64,000 nucleotides of DNA. Origin: Symbiodinium kawagutii (lineage: Eukaryota; Sar; Dinophyceae; Suessiales; Symbiodiniaceae). A program made the position numbers and the translations under genes. The stretch covers positions 30,532 to 94,531 of the forward strand of contig VSDK01012229.1 in the NCBI GenBank assembly GCA_009767595.1, given 5' to 3'. The stretch's first letter is position 1. Each line of letters starts with the position of its first letter. Of the stretch, positions 55,262 to 64,000 are shown piece after piece. The notes beneath the pieces are model-generated. The model had not been told where the DNA came from. It saw only the letters and a list, made by a program, of their open reading frames with translations, and ran no database searches.

Positions 55262-58200
55262 GCCGTCCAAGTTTTGAGCAGGGTGGCATTCAGTCACCAG
55301 TGTGGAATTTAATCCACAGCCTTGAGACCAGCCATGGGTCTTTCGGCAGATTTTTGCGTTTGCTAAAGTCCTCCTATCCTGAAAGGAGGTCAGGGCCACA
55401 GTCACCTCTCGTCGAACATCGAGAGGCACCATTATTTCCGTCCTTGCTGCTTGCCGATTTTGAAGGCAAGTCTAAGAGTGCCCGTCGTAGGGCCAGGGGG
55501 CGAGGCCGAGCAGAGTCTTGGAACTTGTGCAAAATCATGTGGGCGTTTTTCACTTTTTTGGATGGTGGTTCACCTTCCAAGAGTCATGATCAGCAACGCC
55601 TCCTGGATAGGGCCTTCAACACACCTTGGACGCCTTCGCACGCAGCATATGCCGGCTACCTGCATAATGAAATTCATAGTTTTTGCCGCCTCCAGTGTAA
55701 AGAAGCCTTGAGCCGCGGCATCTTGAAATTAACAGAATTAGTTAACCTTGTCAGGAACTCAGATTACTCCAGTAACCACTCAATCGACAAGCTAGCCAAA
55801 GTAGCCAAACATGTTAAACCTGAACGGATGTCATTACCTAAGGAAGCCGGTATCATAGAACCAACAGCCTTTCTGAAGGGAGAGCACCTTGAGGCCTTCA
55901 AGAGCATGGCTTCATCAGTTCCACACGGGATTGAACCACCAAAGCCGACTGTAGGCTGCTTTAGAGTGGAGCCTCAGGACCAGAAAGCCGTCAATCAACG
56001 CCTGCTTGATTCGGGCGTCGCGACTCTACTGCCAGAGTCTTTAGCCTTGAGGGATAGTAAGGGGAACATAATCTCAGGTGGTTTGTTCGCAGTTGACCAC
56101 AAAGCTGAAAGTGATAGGATCATCCTTGATAGGAGACCCTTTAATGAATTGGAGCGTAGGCTGGTTTGGGCAAAACTTCCTCACGGTTCTCTTCTCACTC
56201 AGCTTATTGTCCCAAAAGGCTTTTCGATTCGTGGCAGCGGTGACGACCTTAGCAACTACTTCTACCTCCTCAAACACAACACGGAGTGGTTGCCCCGGAA
56301 CACAGTAGGCCATAGCTTTGATGGTGAAGGGTATGAAGCCTATGGTGGTAAGAAGGGTGAAAGATATCTGCTTAGCTTCAAGGTTGTAGCCATGGGTGAC
56401 CTTAACGCAGTTGACATAGCGCAGCAGGTCCACTTTGAAGTCTTGCAGGATGGTCTTTGTATGCAGCCCAATGAACGCATTGAGTTTAAGCAGCCATTGC
56501 CAGCATCACATACTCTAGAGGGGCTTTACATAGATGACCACATAGTAACCCAAATCTTGCCATCTCGTAGGAATAGAAAGAAAGGTGCCGTTTTTAGAGA
56601 TGAGACCATCATGCAGCAGAGCCGTGACCAATACGCAAAGCATGGGATCCCCACTTCCGCATCCAAAGCCTTCGACAAAAGCGACAGGTTTGTAGCATGG
56701 GGTACCGAAGTTGATAACAGAAGCGGACGAGTGGGGGCTCCTCAATATAAGCTGCAGCAGTTGTCACAGCTTTTGGTACGGGCCACAGAGCTTAGAGTTG
56801 TCACCAAAAAGCTGCTCCAAGGTCTCACAGGCTTGCTGGTTCATCCGTTCATGCATCGTAGGGCTCTCATGTCGCTGTTGCAAGAGACATTCAGGTGGAT
56901 AGAGCAATTAAAGGATAGTGATAAGAAGACCCTACCCATTCCAGTTAGAGAAGAACTCCTCACATGCGCTCTCATGCTACCTGTGTGCCACAGCAACTGC
57001 AGATGGCATGTTTCGAAACGAATAGGAGCCAGCGATGCTTCGCTTTCCCACGGAGGGAGAGCAGCCACCCTAACCTCTCAAGCAGTTGCAAACACCTTGT
57101 ATCGTTATGCAGAACATAAGGGGGAACACGTTAGACTTGATTGGAGTAAAGGACAGGTAGCTCTCCCAAGCCATATGAACCAGGCTCCAGAAGAGCTCGA
57201 GTCACTTTTGTTGGACTTACCTTGGAACAAGACAGAGACGTGTAGCTTTAGCCATCGTCAGCATATTAACATCTTAGAGACACGGATGATTGTTCGGGAG
57301 TTAAAAGATGTGGTACATCGCAGCACGTTACCTTTGAGGTGTGTCCTACTAGTCGACTCAAGAGCCGCAGCAGGGGCTTGGGCAAAAGGCCGAAGTTCTT
57401 CAAGAAACTTGAACCGTTTGTTGCGTCAGTCGTTGGGTTGGACTTTAGCCGGGCGCAAATCAATACATGTAGTCTGGGTTAGAAGTGGTGCAAATCCCGC
57501 TGATTATCCTTCACGGTGCCAGCGCATCCCAAGCCCCCCTGATAACCCTAGCAAGATTAGTAAGGAAATACTAGGTGATGATTTAGCACGGTTGAGAACC
57601 CGTAAGTCCAACCGAGACATTTGGCGAGAGGTCGATCGCCAGAGCAACTCAGCAGACCACCACGAGTCTCCTGCGGCTGCGTCTTCAGACCAAGTTGCCT
57701 TGAAAAAAGAAGAGGCCAGTCAAGCAGCTGCTCGTCATCCAGCAGCCAAGCATTGGTCCTTTAGAGAGATTTTTGCCGGGAATGCACACCTCACGAGAGT
57801 TTTCAAGAGCCGTAGGATATTCAATGTAATTGAACCTGTAGAGATCCTAAAGAAGGGAGTGCCAGATAGATCACATGACATCCTTGATGATTGTACTTTT
57901 GATAAGTTGTGCAAGGAGGCTTCTAGGCCACGTCAACTGTGGCATTTCGGTTTCCCCTGCGGGTCTTTCAGCATCATGCAGAATATGAATAAGGGCACCC
58001 GTACCAGTGATAATCCTATGGGGACAGGTAAGCTCCGAAGAGAGATACTTGGAAATAAGATTCTTGAACGTACATTGCACTTGTGTGAGCTCCTACACGC
58101 ACATGGATCCTTCTTTACTATGGAAAACCCCTTGACTTCCCACGCTTGGAAAACTCCAATGATGCGCAAAGTTATTTCCAATTGTGGTGGCCAAGAAGTG

Positions 58201-58464
58201 AAGTTAGACCAGTGCATGTTTAAGCTTCGGATACCGGACCCTCAAGGTAATTTGGGGCTAGCTAAGAAACCCACCATGTTTGCAGGCACCATGCCCAACC
58301 TTGCAAGCTTGGGAACCAGATGCCAGGGGAATCACACACATGTTGCGGTGATCGGAGGAGTGAAGGTTCAAGGAAAGTGGCAGAAAAGATCACAGCTCGC
58401 AGGAAGCTACCCACTCGCGCTGTGTCACGCATATGCCAAGGCTTTCGAAAGCATGTTCAAATAA
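55145..58464 (+). CDS. Pol of YR element II: RT, RNase H, methyltransferase-like
   Basis: The frame is open from 54007, but the part before about 55145 is the shadow of gag; there is no obvious ATG at the true start, so translation by frameshift from gag is likely. Residues are counted from 54007. RT: GSGDDLSNYFYLL (motif A, about 743) and LYIDDHIV (YIDD, about 841). RNase H is uninterrupted: GASDASLSHGG (Asp about 1010), INILETRMI (Glu), VLLVDSRAAAGAW (Asp) and GANPADYPSR (Asp). A C-terminal domain resembling C5-methyltransferases in order follows: REIFAGNAHLTRVF (about 1253), GFPCGSFS (Cys about 1317), TMENP (about 1373). ENP replaces ENV, so target and activity are uncertain. Confidence 0.85.
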
Positions 58465-58530
58465 GTGGTTACATAAGTGAGAAGTTTTTTAGACCAGTAC
58501 AGTTTGCATGTATCCTGATCAATTAGTTTT

Positions 58531-59829
58531 TTGCACACCTTGCATGCCATGCCTGCCTTCAAGACCACGTTGCACGCACGTGGGCATGAGAAGCTGCGAT
58601 GGGACAAATATAGTCCCACATATCGGAAGAGGCTTTTGGAGGGTCTTCGTGAGCTCGAAGGCTTTTTGTCCGAAGCATCATTGACCATGGAGCTGATAGT
58701 GAAAGAGAAGTCCAGGACTGTGGATGAAGTCTTGGAGCAGTTCGTTAGACATCTGCATTCGAAGTCCTTGCCATCCGGTTTACGAGTGGCAAAGCATGCC
58801 GTGCTAGCAGTGCAGATTATGAGACCTAGACTGCGAAAAAAGTTACAAAGCATTTGGGAAGCTCTGAAATCGTGGGAGGAGCAAAAACCCTCTTCGTTTA
58901 GACCCCCAGTGCCTTTGCCTCTGCTGCTGACAATAGTGTGTCGCGCTATGCTGTTTTCAGAGAATGCTGAAACTCATGAAGATGCTCAGTGCTGGCGCAT
59001 CTTTGGGGCCCTGACGCTGATTGGCTTCTTCGGCCTGTTGAGGCCAGGAGAACTGTTTTCTTTGAGAGCAGTTGACGCCACTTTGCCAAATTCTTGGTCC
59101 ATGGGAAATGACTTCGCTGTGTTGAGACTGTTGAGACCAAAGAACTCGAGGCAAATGGGCGTTCAGCAATACGTTGAAGTCAGACACCCGGACGCAGTCA
59201 ACTGGTTAGCGTGGTTGAAAAGTGTTCGGCCGCCAGAATCTGCTATTTGGATTGGTAGCCCCCACAAGTTTCGTAGCATGTTTCGAAAAGTGTGTTATGC
59301 CCTGGGAATTGCAAAGCTGCGACTCTCACCCGCCTCCCTTCGGGCAGGTGGTGCGACTCGTTTGGTGGACGAGGGGTTTGAAATCAGCCGCATACGATTT
59401 TGGGGAAGATGGTCACACCTTAGGTCCTTAGAGCATTACGTGCAGGTTGCACGTGCCCAGCAAATCACACTTGACATCCCAGACTCCACTGCTCAGAAAC
59501 TTCGGGAGTTTATTTCACGATTCAGTTTTCTGGTTCACTTGCCGACTTTCCTTTCAAGCTCCATCCCCTGCGGGAACCTTTTGACAGTGGAACACCTGCT
59601 GAATCCTGACCCAAGCCATGTCATCGCAGCAGCTCGAGCTTGGGGAAGACGCTCTGAAGCAATTCAAGAAAGTCACCATAGCAGCTGGACCACTGAAGGG
59701 AGCAAGATACACAGAAGTGAGCTGGGAAGATTTGAAAAAGGCGGCAAGAAGCTATCGCCAAGACGCTCGATTCAACCAGTACGCAAAGAGGATGGTCAGC
59801 GAGAAAGCACTCGGTCCAAACAACTCTGA
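58531..59829 (+). CDS. Tyrosine recombinase of YR element II
   Basis: 432 residues from ATG 58531; a second Met at residue 7 is possible. Catalytic features: Arg171 in GLLRPGELFSLR, a basic strand LLRPKNSR, Arg271 in ASLRAGGAT (HxxR motif without the His), GRWSHLRS (residues 292-299) and nucleophile Tyr303 in LEHYVQVA. The C-terminal ~110 residues extend past the catalytic core and overlap the next ORF by 212 bases. It would integrate the circular cDNA. Confidence 0.88.
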   Translation: MHTLHAMPAFKTTLHARGHEKLRWDKYSPTYRKRLLEGLRELEGFLSEASLTMELIVKEKSRTVDEVLEQFVRHLHSKSLPSGLRVAKHAVLAVQIMRPRLRKKLQSIWEALKSWEEQKPSSFRPPVPLPLLLTIVCRAMLFSENAETHEDAQCWRIFGALTLIGFFGLLRPGELFSLRAVDATLPNSWSMGNDFAVLRLLRPKNSRQMGVQQYVEVRHPDAVNWLAWLKSVRPPESAIWIGSPHKFRSMFRKVCYALGIAKLRLSPASLRAGGATRLVDEGFEISRIRFWGRWSHLRSLEHYVQVARAQQITLDIPDSTAQKLREFISRFSFLVHLPTFLSSSIPCGNLLTVEHLLNPDPSHVIAAARAWGRRSEAIQESHHSSWTTEGSKIHRSELGRFEKGGKKLSPRRSIQPVRKEDGQRESTRSKQL

Positions 59830-60310
59830 GTCAAGCGCTGCCACACCACAAAGGAAATCATGGAAGACTCGATGCACGGAGTTGGCAGCCAGTCTTTACG
59901 TGAGAGCGAAAGGCAAAGCCTGCTTAGCAGCTTGCGTGATTCTGATCCTAGTCTTGCTGCTTTCAAGACCTCTTTTCTATGTGGTAGTGTCTCGCTGTAT
60001 AGTCATGTTTGTAAGGCTGCTTCTTAGGCGTAGTGTTGGCCTGATTGTGCTTTTAATGGATGCCATTCTTGACGAAGCAGCTGCCAACCTGGAAGCGGCA
60101 CTACTCTCTCCTCCGACGGTGATGCCCACACCTGTATCTTCGAACACACAGCTTGTAGAATTGCAGCAGCACCACTTCTATAGCACCACCTTTGTTCATG
60201 TTGTTCTTTTATGCCTTGGGGCATTGTTTGGAAGGTACATGCCACGTGGACATTACCCAAGGGCGCCACATGACGTCCGCACTCCTCCTACTCGTCTTCG
60301 AGTAATCTAG
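59618..60310 (+). CDS. Predicted membrane protein encoded by YR element II
   Basis: 230 residues, ATG 59618, overlapping the recombinase 3' end in another frame. Residues 1-100 are soluble and basic (LKQFKKVTIAAGPLKGAR, WEDLKKAARSYRQDARF). Strongly hydrophobic segments follow at about 101-127 (ACLAACVILILVLLLS), 128-151 (interrupted by RLLLRR) and 191-206 (FVHVVLLCLGALFG), with a Pro/Arg-rich tail. No signal peptide. The ORF ends 40 bases before repeat B1, so it is part of the element, in the place where some retroelements carry an additional gene. No family is recognised. Element I has nothing equivalent. Confidence 0.65.
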   Translation: MSSQQLELGEDALKQFKKVTIAAGPLKGARYTEVSWEDLKKAARSYRQDARFNQYAKRMVSEKALGPNNSESSAATPQRKSWKTRCTELAASLYVRAKGKACLAACVILILVLLLSRPLFYVVVSRCIVMFVRLLLRRSVGLIVLLMDAILDEAAANLEAALLSPPTVMPTPVSSNTQLVELQQHHFYSTTFVHVVLLCLGALFGRYMPRGHYPRAPHDVRTPPTRLRVI

Positions 60311-60350
60311 CATGGAACTGTTTCGCCCTACATAGTTGGGGAAGTTTGGG

Positions 60351-60551
60351 ATTGCCTTGTTGCCAACTTGTTCACTCTTTTTTGCCTTGAACTAAGCTTA
60401 GTGTGACCAAGAGCTCCTGCTTCCGAATACGAGCCATCAGCAGCAAGCATCCTACTAACGTGCATCAGTTGGCCAAGAGGGCCAACATCACTTTCAGTCA
60501 GTGCCCTGCAAAAAGAGAGCACTGCCAGCTGCGGGTGACTCAGCAATACAT
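60351..60551 (+). repeat. YR element II repeat B1
   Basis: 201 bases, ATTGCCTTGTTGCCAAC to CAGCAATACAT, overlapping A2 by two bases. Confidence 0.95.
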
Positions 60552-60594
60552 GCCCTGTCATGTTTGCCATGGCCCGCAGCTCTCCATGGGTCAA
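60550..60594 (+). repeat. YR element II repeat A2
   Basis: Identical to A1. It is followed by a C-rich linker (60595-60613, CCACCACCTCCCCGCCTCC), like the linker in element I. Confidence 0.95.
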
Positions 60595-60613
60595 CCACCA
60601 CCTCCCCGCCTCC

Positions 60614-60814
60614 ATTGCCTTGTTGCCAACTTGTTCACTCTTTTTTGCCTTGAACTAAGCTTAGTGTGACCAAGAGCTCCTGCTTCCGAATACGAGTCAT
60701 CAGCAGCAAGCATCCTACTAACGTGCATCAGTTGGCCAAGAGGGCCAACATCACTTTCAGTCAGTGCCCTGCAAAAAGAGAGCACTGCCAGCTGCGGGTG
60801 ACTCAGCAATACAT
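60614..60814 (+). repeat. YR element II repeat B2
   Basis: Copy of B1 at offset 263 with one substitution seen (GAGCCATC versus GAGTCATC). It ends at ACAT, followed by an (AT)n run. Confidence 0.95.
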
Positions 60815-62450
60815 ATATATATATATATCTTCCAGACAAGTTGCTCTTGGAGGTTGCAGGTTGCGTTCTATCCGCGGTGACCGTGTTTGGTCAGACAACC
60901 ACGATGGTTCCGGAACCGATTTATCAGCTTAGATTCAAGGAGAGGGGCGATGGTCGAACTGGCTGAGGCATCTTGGAAGATTTGGGATCGAGTTTGCATA
61001 TCGGTTTGTGTGGCGTCTTGGCTGGTAGTATTTGGTCATGTTTTGCGACTATACAAAGACTTATGATATCAAATCATATCTATCATCAAATCCAACGATT
61101 TCTCACCATGTATCAGTATCTATATATCTCTATCTGAATCAATCTATCCATCTATCTAGCTACCTAACCGCCCATCTACAATGTATGGATGGATTTGAAT
61201 GGATCTTTTTCTGAGTATAACATTTGTTGCCTGAATGGTATCATCCATACGTGTCCAGCGCACTTCCACTCTTAGTGACATGCTGCCCAACCTGGTACAT
61301 CGTAGGTGCTCCACTCATTTTTTCATCTGAGTTTCAGCTCCCACTTCACTCCGTATCCTTTGGCATTTGCCTGACTGATTTTTTTGGTACTACACAAGAG
61401 TGTGTGTGTGTGTGATATATTTTCTTCCTGCCATGGGTGGTCCCTTTACATATTGTTCACTTTGGACTTGCAACATGTTTCCAAACGAATGGCTGCGTAG
61501 CATGTGACTACGAGCTTGAACACCTTGCCCTAGCGGCGTAGCGACTCAGAGCAATAGACAAAACCCCTTCTGAAGATTCCACTGCTACAACTCACATTTG
61601 CCGTATCCAAACTTGCGGACTTTGCGGATTTAGACAGGCCAACCCTGCTGCAAACACCGCTGTTTTCTGCGCCTGTTCCAGCTCTCAGGCACCCTCCGCC
61701 AATTGATGAATTGCACAACATCGGTTTTCCACAGCACACCAGTTTCAGAAGTTGTGGGGCTTCCGGACAACTTCTGAAACTGGTCCGCTGTTGATGCAGA
61801 CATCTTGAGGTATGTGACCTCTCCGAGGGACTGGCTTGGTAGCACACTATCATTGTTTGCATGGACAATATTCAAGTTTGAACAAGTTTCTCGGTTGAGC
61901 TGTATGGAAACTTTGGAAGTGCTTTTACCTGCACAAATATATTGAGAAATACAGGGACCTGAGACCTTGGCAAGACAGAAAAAAAGGACAGAACTGATAC
62001 CGCTGCCAGTGAGGGCTTCCGCCCGGGTTTTGCCGTGCAGGTGCACTTGGTAATGTGTTTATTGCTGGTGCTGTGCAGTTTGGGCCGAGCTTTGGCTTGG
62101 GATTTGGGACCCCCATGACAAGTGGTTGGGGTTTGCAAGATTCGTTGTCTTTGATTCATGGGTATTGAGGGAGGTCCGCAAATCATTTCGGAACGCATGT
62201 TTTGGCAGGCATCCCTGAGAGTGTGTTGCATTGGTCTGCAACCAGCAGAAGAAGCAACCTATTGATCTTGGAAGTCAGTGAACATTTGGAATGATATAGG
62301 AGTTTCTTTGCTGAATGAAGGCTCGGAAGTTACCAACGGATTGGGGAGAGGTGTTTTGTGGCTCAAAGCGTCTGATATTGAAACAAGATCAGTGTTCGCT
62401 CCCCAATTCCCATGGCGATTCTAGCTCGGAAGCCCAGCATGGCTACGTGT
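60815..62450. other. Intergenic; hairpin at 61739-61783
   Basis: Contains an (AT)n run (60815-60828), a degenerate ATCTATC patch (61080-61160), a (GT)n run (61400-61414) and the hairpin listed separately. No supported gene. Confidence 0.45.
61739..61783. repeat. Perfect 17-bp hairpin
   Basis: CCAGTTTCAGAAGTTGT (61739-61755) is the exact reverse complement of 61767-61783, with an 11-base loop. It could be a structured RNA, a foldback remnant or a small-RNA precursor. Confidence 0.9.
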
Positions 62451-62644
62451 GCAGTCAGCGCAGTGAGATGTTCAACTGCATTGCAGGATCCTCCACGTTT
62501 CAGCTGCGATTTCTGCATATTGACGGAAGTAAATGGGTGCTGCTTTGCCATGAGGCTTGGGGGCACACTTGTGTTCATCCTGGATGCAACAAACCGACAT
62601 GGAATGGTCAGCCGCGAGAATACTGACGCTCGGCTGTCAAAGAG
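62451..62644. repeat. 194-bp direct repeat with embedded exon, copy 1
   Basis: Matches 63315-63508 at a constant offset of 864 with few substitutions. A third, partial copy is at 63799-63859. Confidence 0.93.
62488..62626 (+). CDS. Possible Cys-rich exon, copy 1
   Basis: The frame reads SSTFQLRFLHIDGSKWVLL, then TCVHPGCNKPTWNGQPREY and a TGA. The C-x3-GC-x3-TWNGQPxEY block is protein-like and recurs in two further copies. It looks like part of a small zinc-binding motif whose next residue may be a Cys split by an intron (TAC TG|). No family name can be given. The start follows GCATTGCAG. Confidence 0.4.
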
Positions 62645-63314
62645 TACATGGCTATGTAGCAGTGTTTTTCAACCTCAAGCTGGTGGTTTGGATGTGGCTC
62701 TTATTTTGTTTCTATGATCGCGAATAACTCATGGGTTGAAAACTTTACACTTGTCATTTGTCATGATGTGTGGCCTCTCATCTACTGAAGGGTGCTTTCC
62801 GCAAGCAGCTATGTCTCGACATTCTGAGCCTGCTTCTCACTGTGCTGTCCCTCATGTGCTTTTTCTTCCATTGGACCTGCACACGGAGTGAAAGTCGAAC
62901 CTTGTGTAGTGCCTGGTGTGATATTCCCCGTCACATATGTCTTTGACCATGCTAGGATCGGCTTCTTTTCTTATAAATGTGCCACATACTAGCGCATTTA
63001 TTGGGAACCCTACTCACCTCCTACTTCAACCACCATCCTGAATGTTATGACCTGAATGTATTCTTGTGCAGATGCCCCGGAACATGTGTAAAGGGCCTCT
63101 GTGCCTTGAGCCGTTTGAATTTCTTTCGCATGAAGAACGCAACTTGAGCGCTTTTGACTTTGGAAGACAAAAGTTGTCCGTGGTTTTCAGTTTTTGTGCG
63201 CTTGAGGCTCTCGGAGTTGTCGAAGTGCAGCGCTTGGGCAGCCAGCGAAACCCCAGCAACCTCAGCAGGCACCGCAGTAACCAATTCAGATGCGTTTGAA
63301 ACGTGTAGGTTTAG
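62645..63314. other. Intergenic, nothing recognised
   Basis: Spacer between the two long copies of the 194-bp repeat. A frame at 63066-63299 (NMCKGPLCLEPFEFLSHEER) is open but unsupported. Confidence 0.4.
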
Positions 63315-63508
63315 GCAGTCAGCGCAGTGAGATGTTCAACTGCATTGCAGGATCCTCCACGTTTCAGCTGCGATTTCTGCATATTGACGGAAGTAAATGG
63401 GTGCTGCTTTGTTATGAGGCTTCGGGGCACACTTGTGTTCATCCTGGATGCAACAAACCGACGTGGAATGGTCAGCCGGGAGAATACTGACGCTCGGCTG
63501 TCAAAGAG
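63315..63508. repeat. 194-bp direct repeat with embedded exon, copy 2
   Basis: Second copy of 62451-62644. Confidence 0.93.
63352..63490 (+). CDS. Possible Cys-rich exon, copy 2
   Basis: Same peptide as copy 1 with substitutions (LLCYEASGHTCVHPGC, TWNGQPGEY). Most changes in the first half are silent or conservative, which gives weak support for coding. Confidence 0.4.
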
Positions 63509-63798
63509 GTCACAAGTCTTTGGTGCGATTGATTCTGAGCGACAGAGTTTGCACTGCAGGGTTGGGTTCCTGTCTTTGATGCCTGACATCTCAGGTTCCA
63601 AAACTTGCAAGAATTCCTGTGGAGGGTATCCTTCACAACCTCAGGCAGGAGCGTTGAAGTCAAGATTAGAACCCATGTCCAGCATTGTGTCAGAGCAAGA
63701 GTCGTAGTTAAGTTGTGAAGTGCTGTCAACCAACAATGATGTCAGATGAGCACGGTTACGCACAGTTCTTCAGATTCTTGAGGCTGGCCCGACCTGTC

Positions 63799-63859
63799 TT
63801 CGTCCTGGATGCAACAACGCGACATGGAATGGTCAGCCGGGAGAATACTGACGCTCGGC
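63799..63859 (+). pseudogene. Partial third copy of the Cys-rich exon
   Basis: About 60 bases match the 3' end of the exon (RPGCNNATWNGQPGEY then TGA). The upstream part of the exon is absent, so it is a truncated duplicate or a very short exon. Confidence 0.4.
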
Positions 63860-64000
63860 ACGAACTAGGGCTCCTCGCAGAGTTAGCTTCACTTCAACGC
63901 AGGGACAAAGCCTTTCCAGCTGCAAGTGTTTGAGCTGATTCGATGATGGTCTGAATATCCCGAAGATGAAACGTGATGACCCTACTTTGACCCACCGAGG

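Larger units (their letters stand above)
53371..60814 (+). mobile_element. YR retrotransposon II (Ngaro/DIRS-type), with methyltransferase-like domain and membrane-protein gene
   Basis: 7.44-kb element with split direct repeats: A1 (53371-53415), genes, B1 (60351-60551), A2 (60550-60594), B2 (60614-60814). The A copies are identical and the B copies differ at about one position, so it is recent. The B1-A2 junction reads ATACATGCCC; outer flanks are AT-repeat sequence on both sides. Genes in order: two overlapping gag-like frames, a long pol frame (RT, RNase H, methyltransferase-like), tyrosine recombinase and an extra ORF for a predicted membrane protein. It is related to element I in plan but differs in methyltransferase position and in having the last gene. 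Confidence 0.93.

Overview
The window is nuclear DNA of a eukaryotic alga, most likely a dinoflagellate (Symbiodiniaceae or a close relative). Four things point there. Gene density is low, with short exons in a sea of microsatellite and minisatellite arrays. Protein continuity forces introns with GA donors and AG|GA at both ends (9985-10620, 14963-15184). Paralogous genes lie in tandem on one strand. The retroelements are tyrosine-recombinase (YR) elements carrying cytosine-methyltransferase domains and a large Ty1/copia-type element, both known from dinoflagellate genomes. No bacterial operon structure, rRNA or tRNA gene was seen.

Layout. 1-1819: minisatellites and a 401-bp direct repeat. 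About 2.27-17.1 kb: a tandem array of three related genes built from small C-x2-C-x3-C-x8-H finger exons, a ubiquitin-interacting-motif-like segment, a Pelle/IRAK-like kinase domain and a conserved C-terminal exon. The first copy keeps the kinase catalytic residues; the second and third are pseudokinases. 17.4-20.0 kb: degenerate TGACT-type satellite. 21.24-22.40 kb: an apparently uninterrupted (TTTGC)n array of about 230 copies. 22.6-23.25 kb: exons of an unrecognised gene. 23,830-35,285: a decayed but structurally complete copia-type LTR retrotransposon with 156-bp LTRs and the target duplication CATAT. It contains Gag, protease, a RapZ-C-like segment, integrase, RT and RNase H remnants. 35.3-42.5 kb: intergenic DNA with a 204-bp inverted-repeat element.

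42,553-49,831 and 53,371-60,814: two near-complete YR (Ngaro/DIRS-type) retrotransposons. Both have the split direct-repeat plan A1-genes-B1-A2-B2 and almost identical repeats, so both look young. Element I has a C5 cytosine methyltransferase inserted inside its RNase H domain. Element II has an uninterrupted RNase H followed by a different methyltransferase-like domain, plus an extra 3' gene for a predicted membrane protein. Between them (51.6-52.6 kb) lie exons of an opioid-growth-factor-receptor (OGFr) domain gene. 60.8-64 kb: intergenic DNA with a 194-bp duplicated exon (three copies, one partial) and a perfect 17-bp hairpin.

The most interesting material is (1) the split RNase H/C5-methyltransferase fusion, its contrast with element II, and the added membrane-protein gene; (2) the finger-UIM-kinase array decaying into pseudokinases; and (3) the RapZ-like domain in the copia element. 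All exon limits are inferred from reading frame and homology only. No transcript or database search was available.
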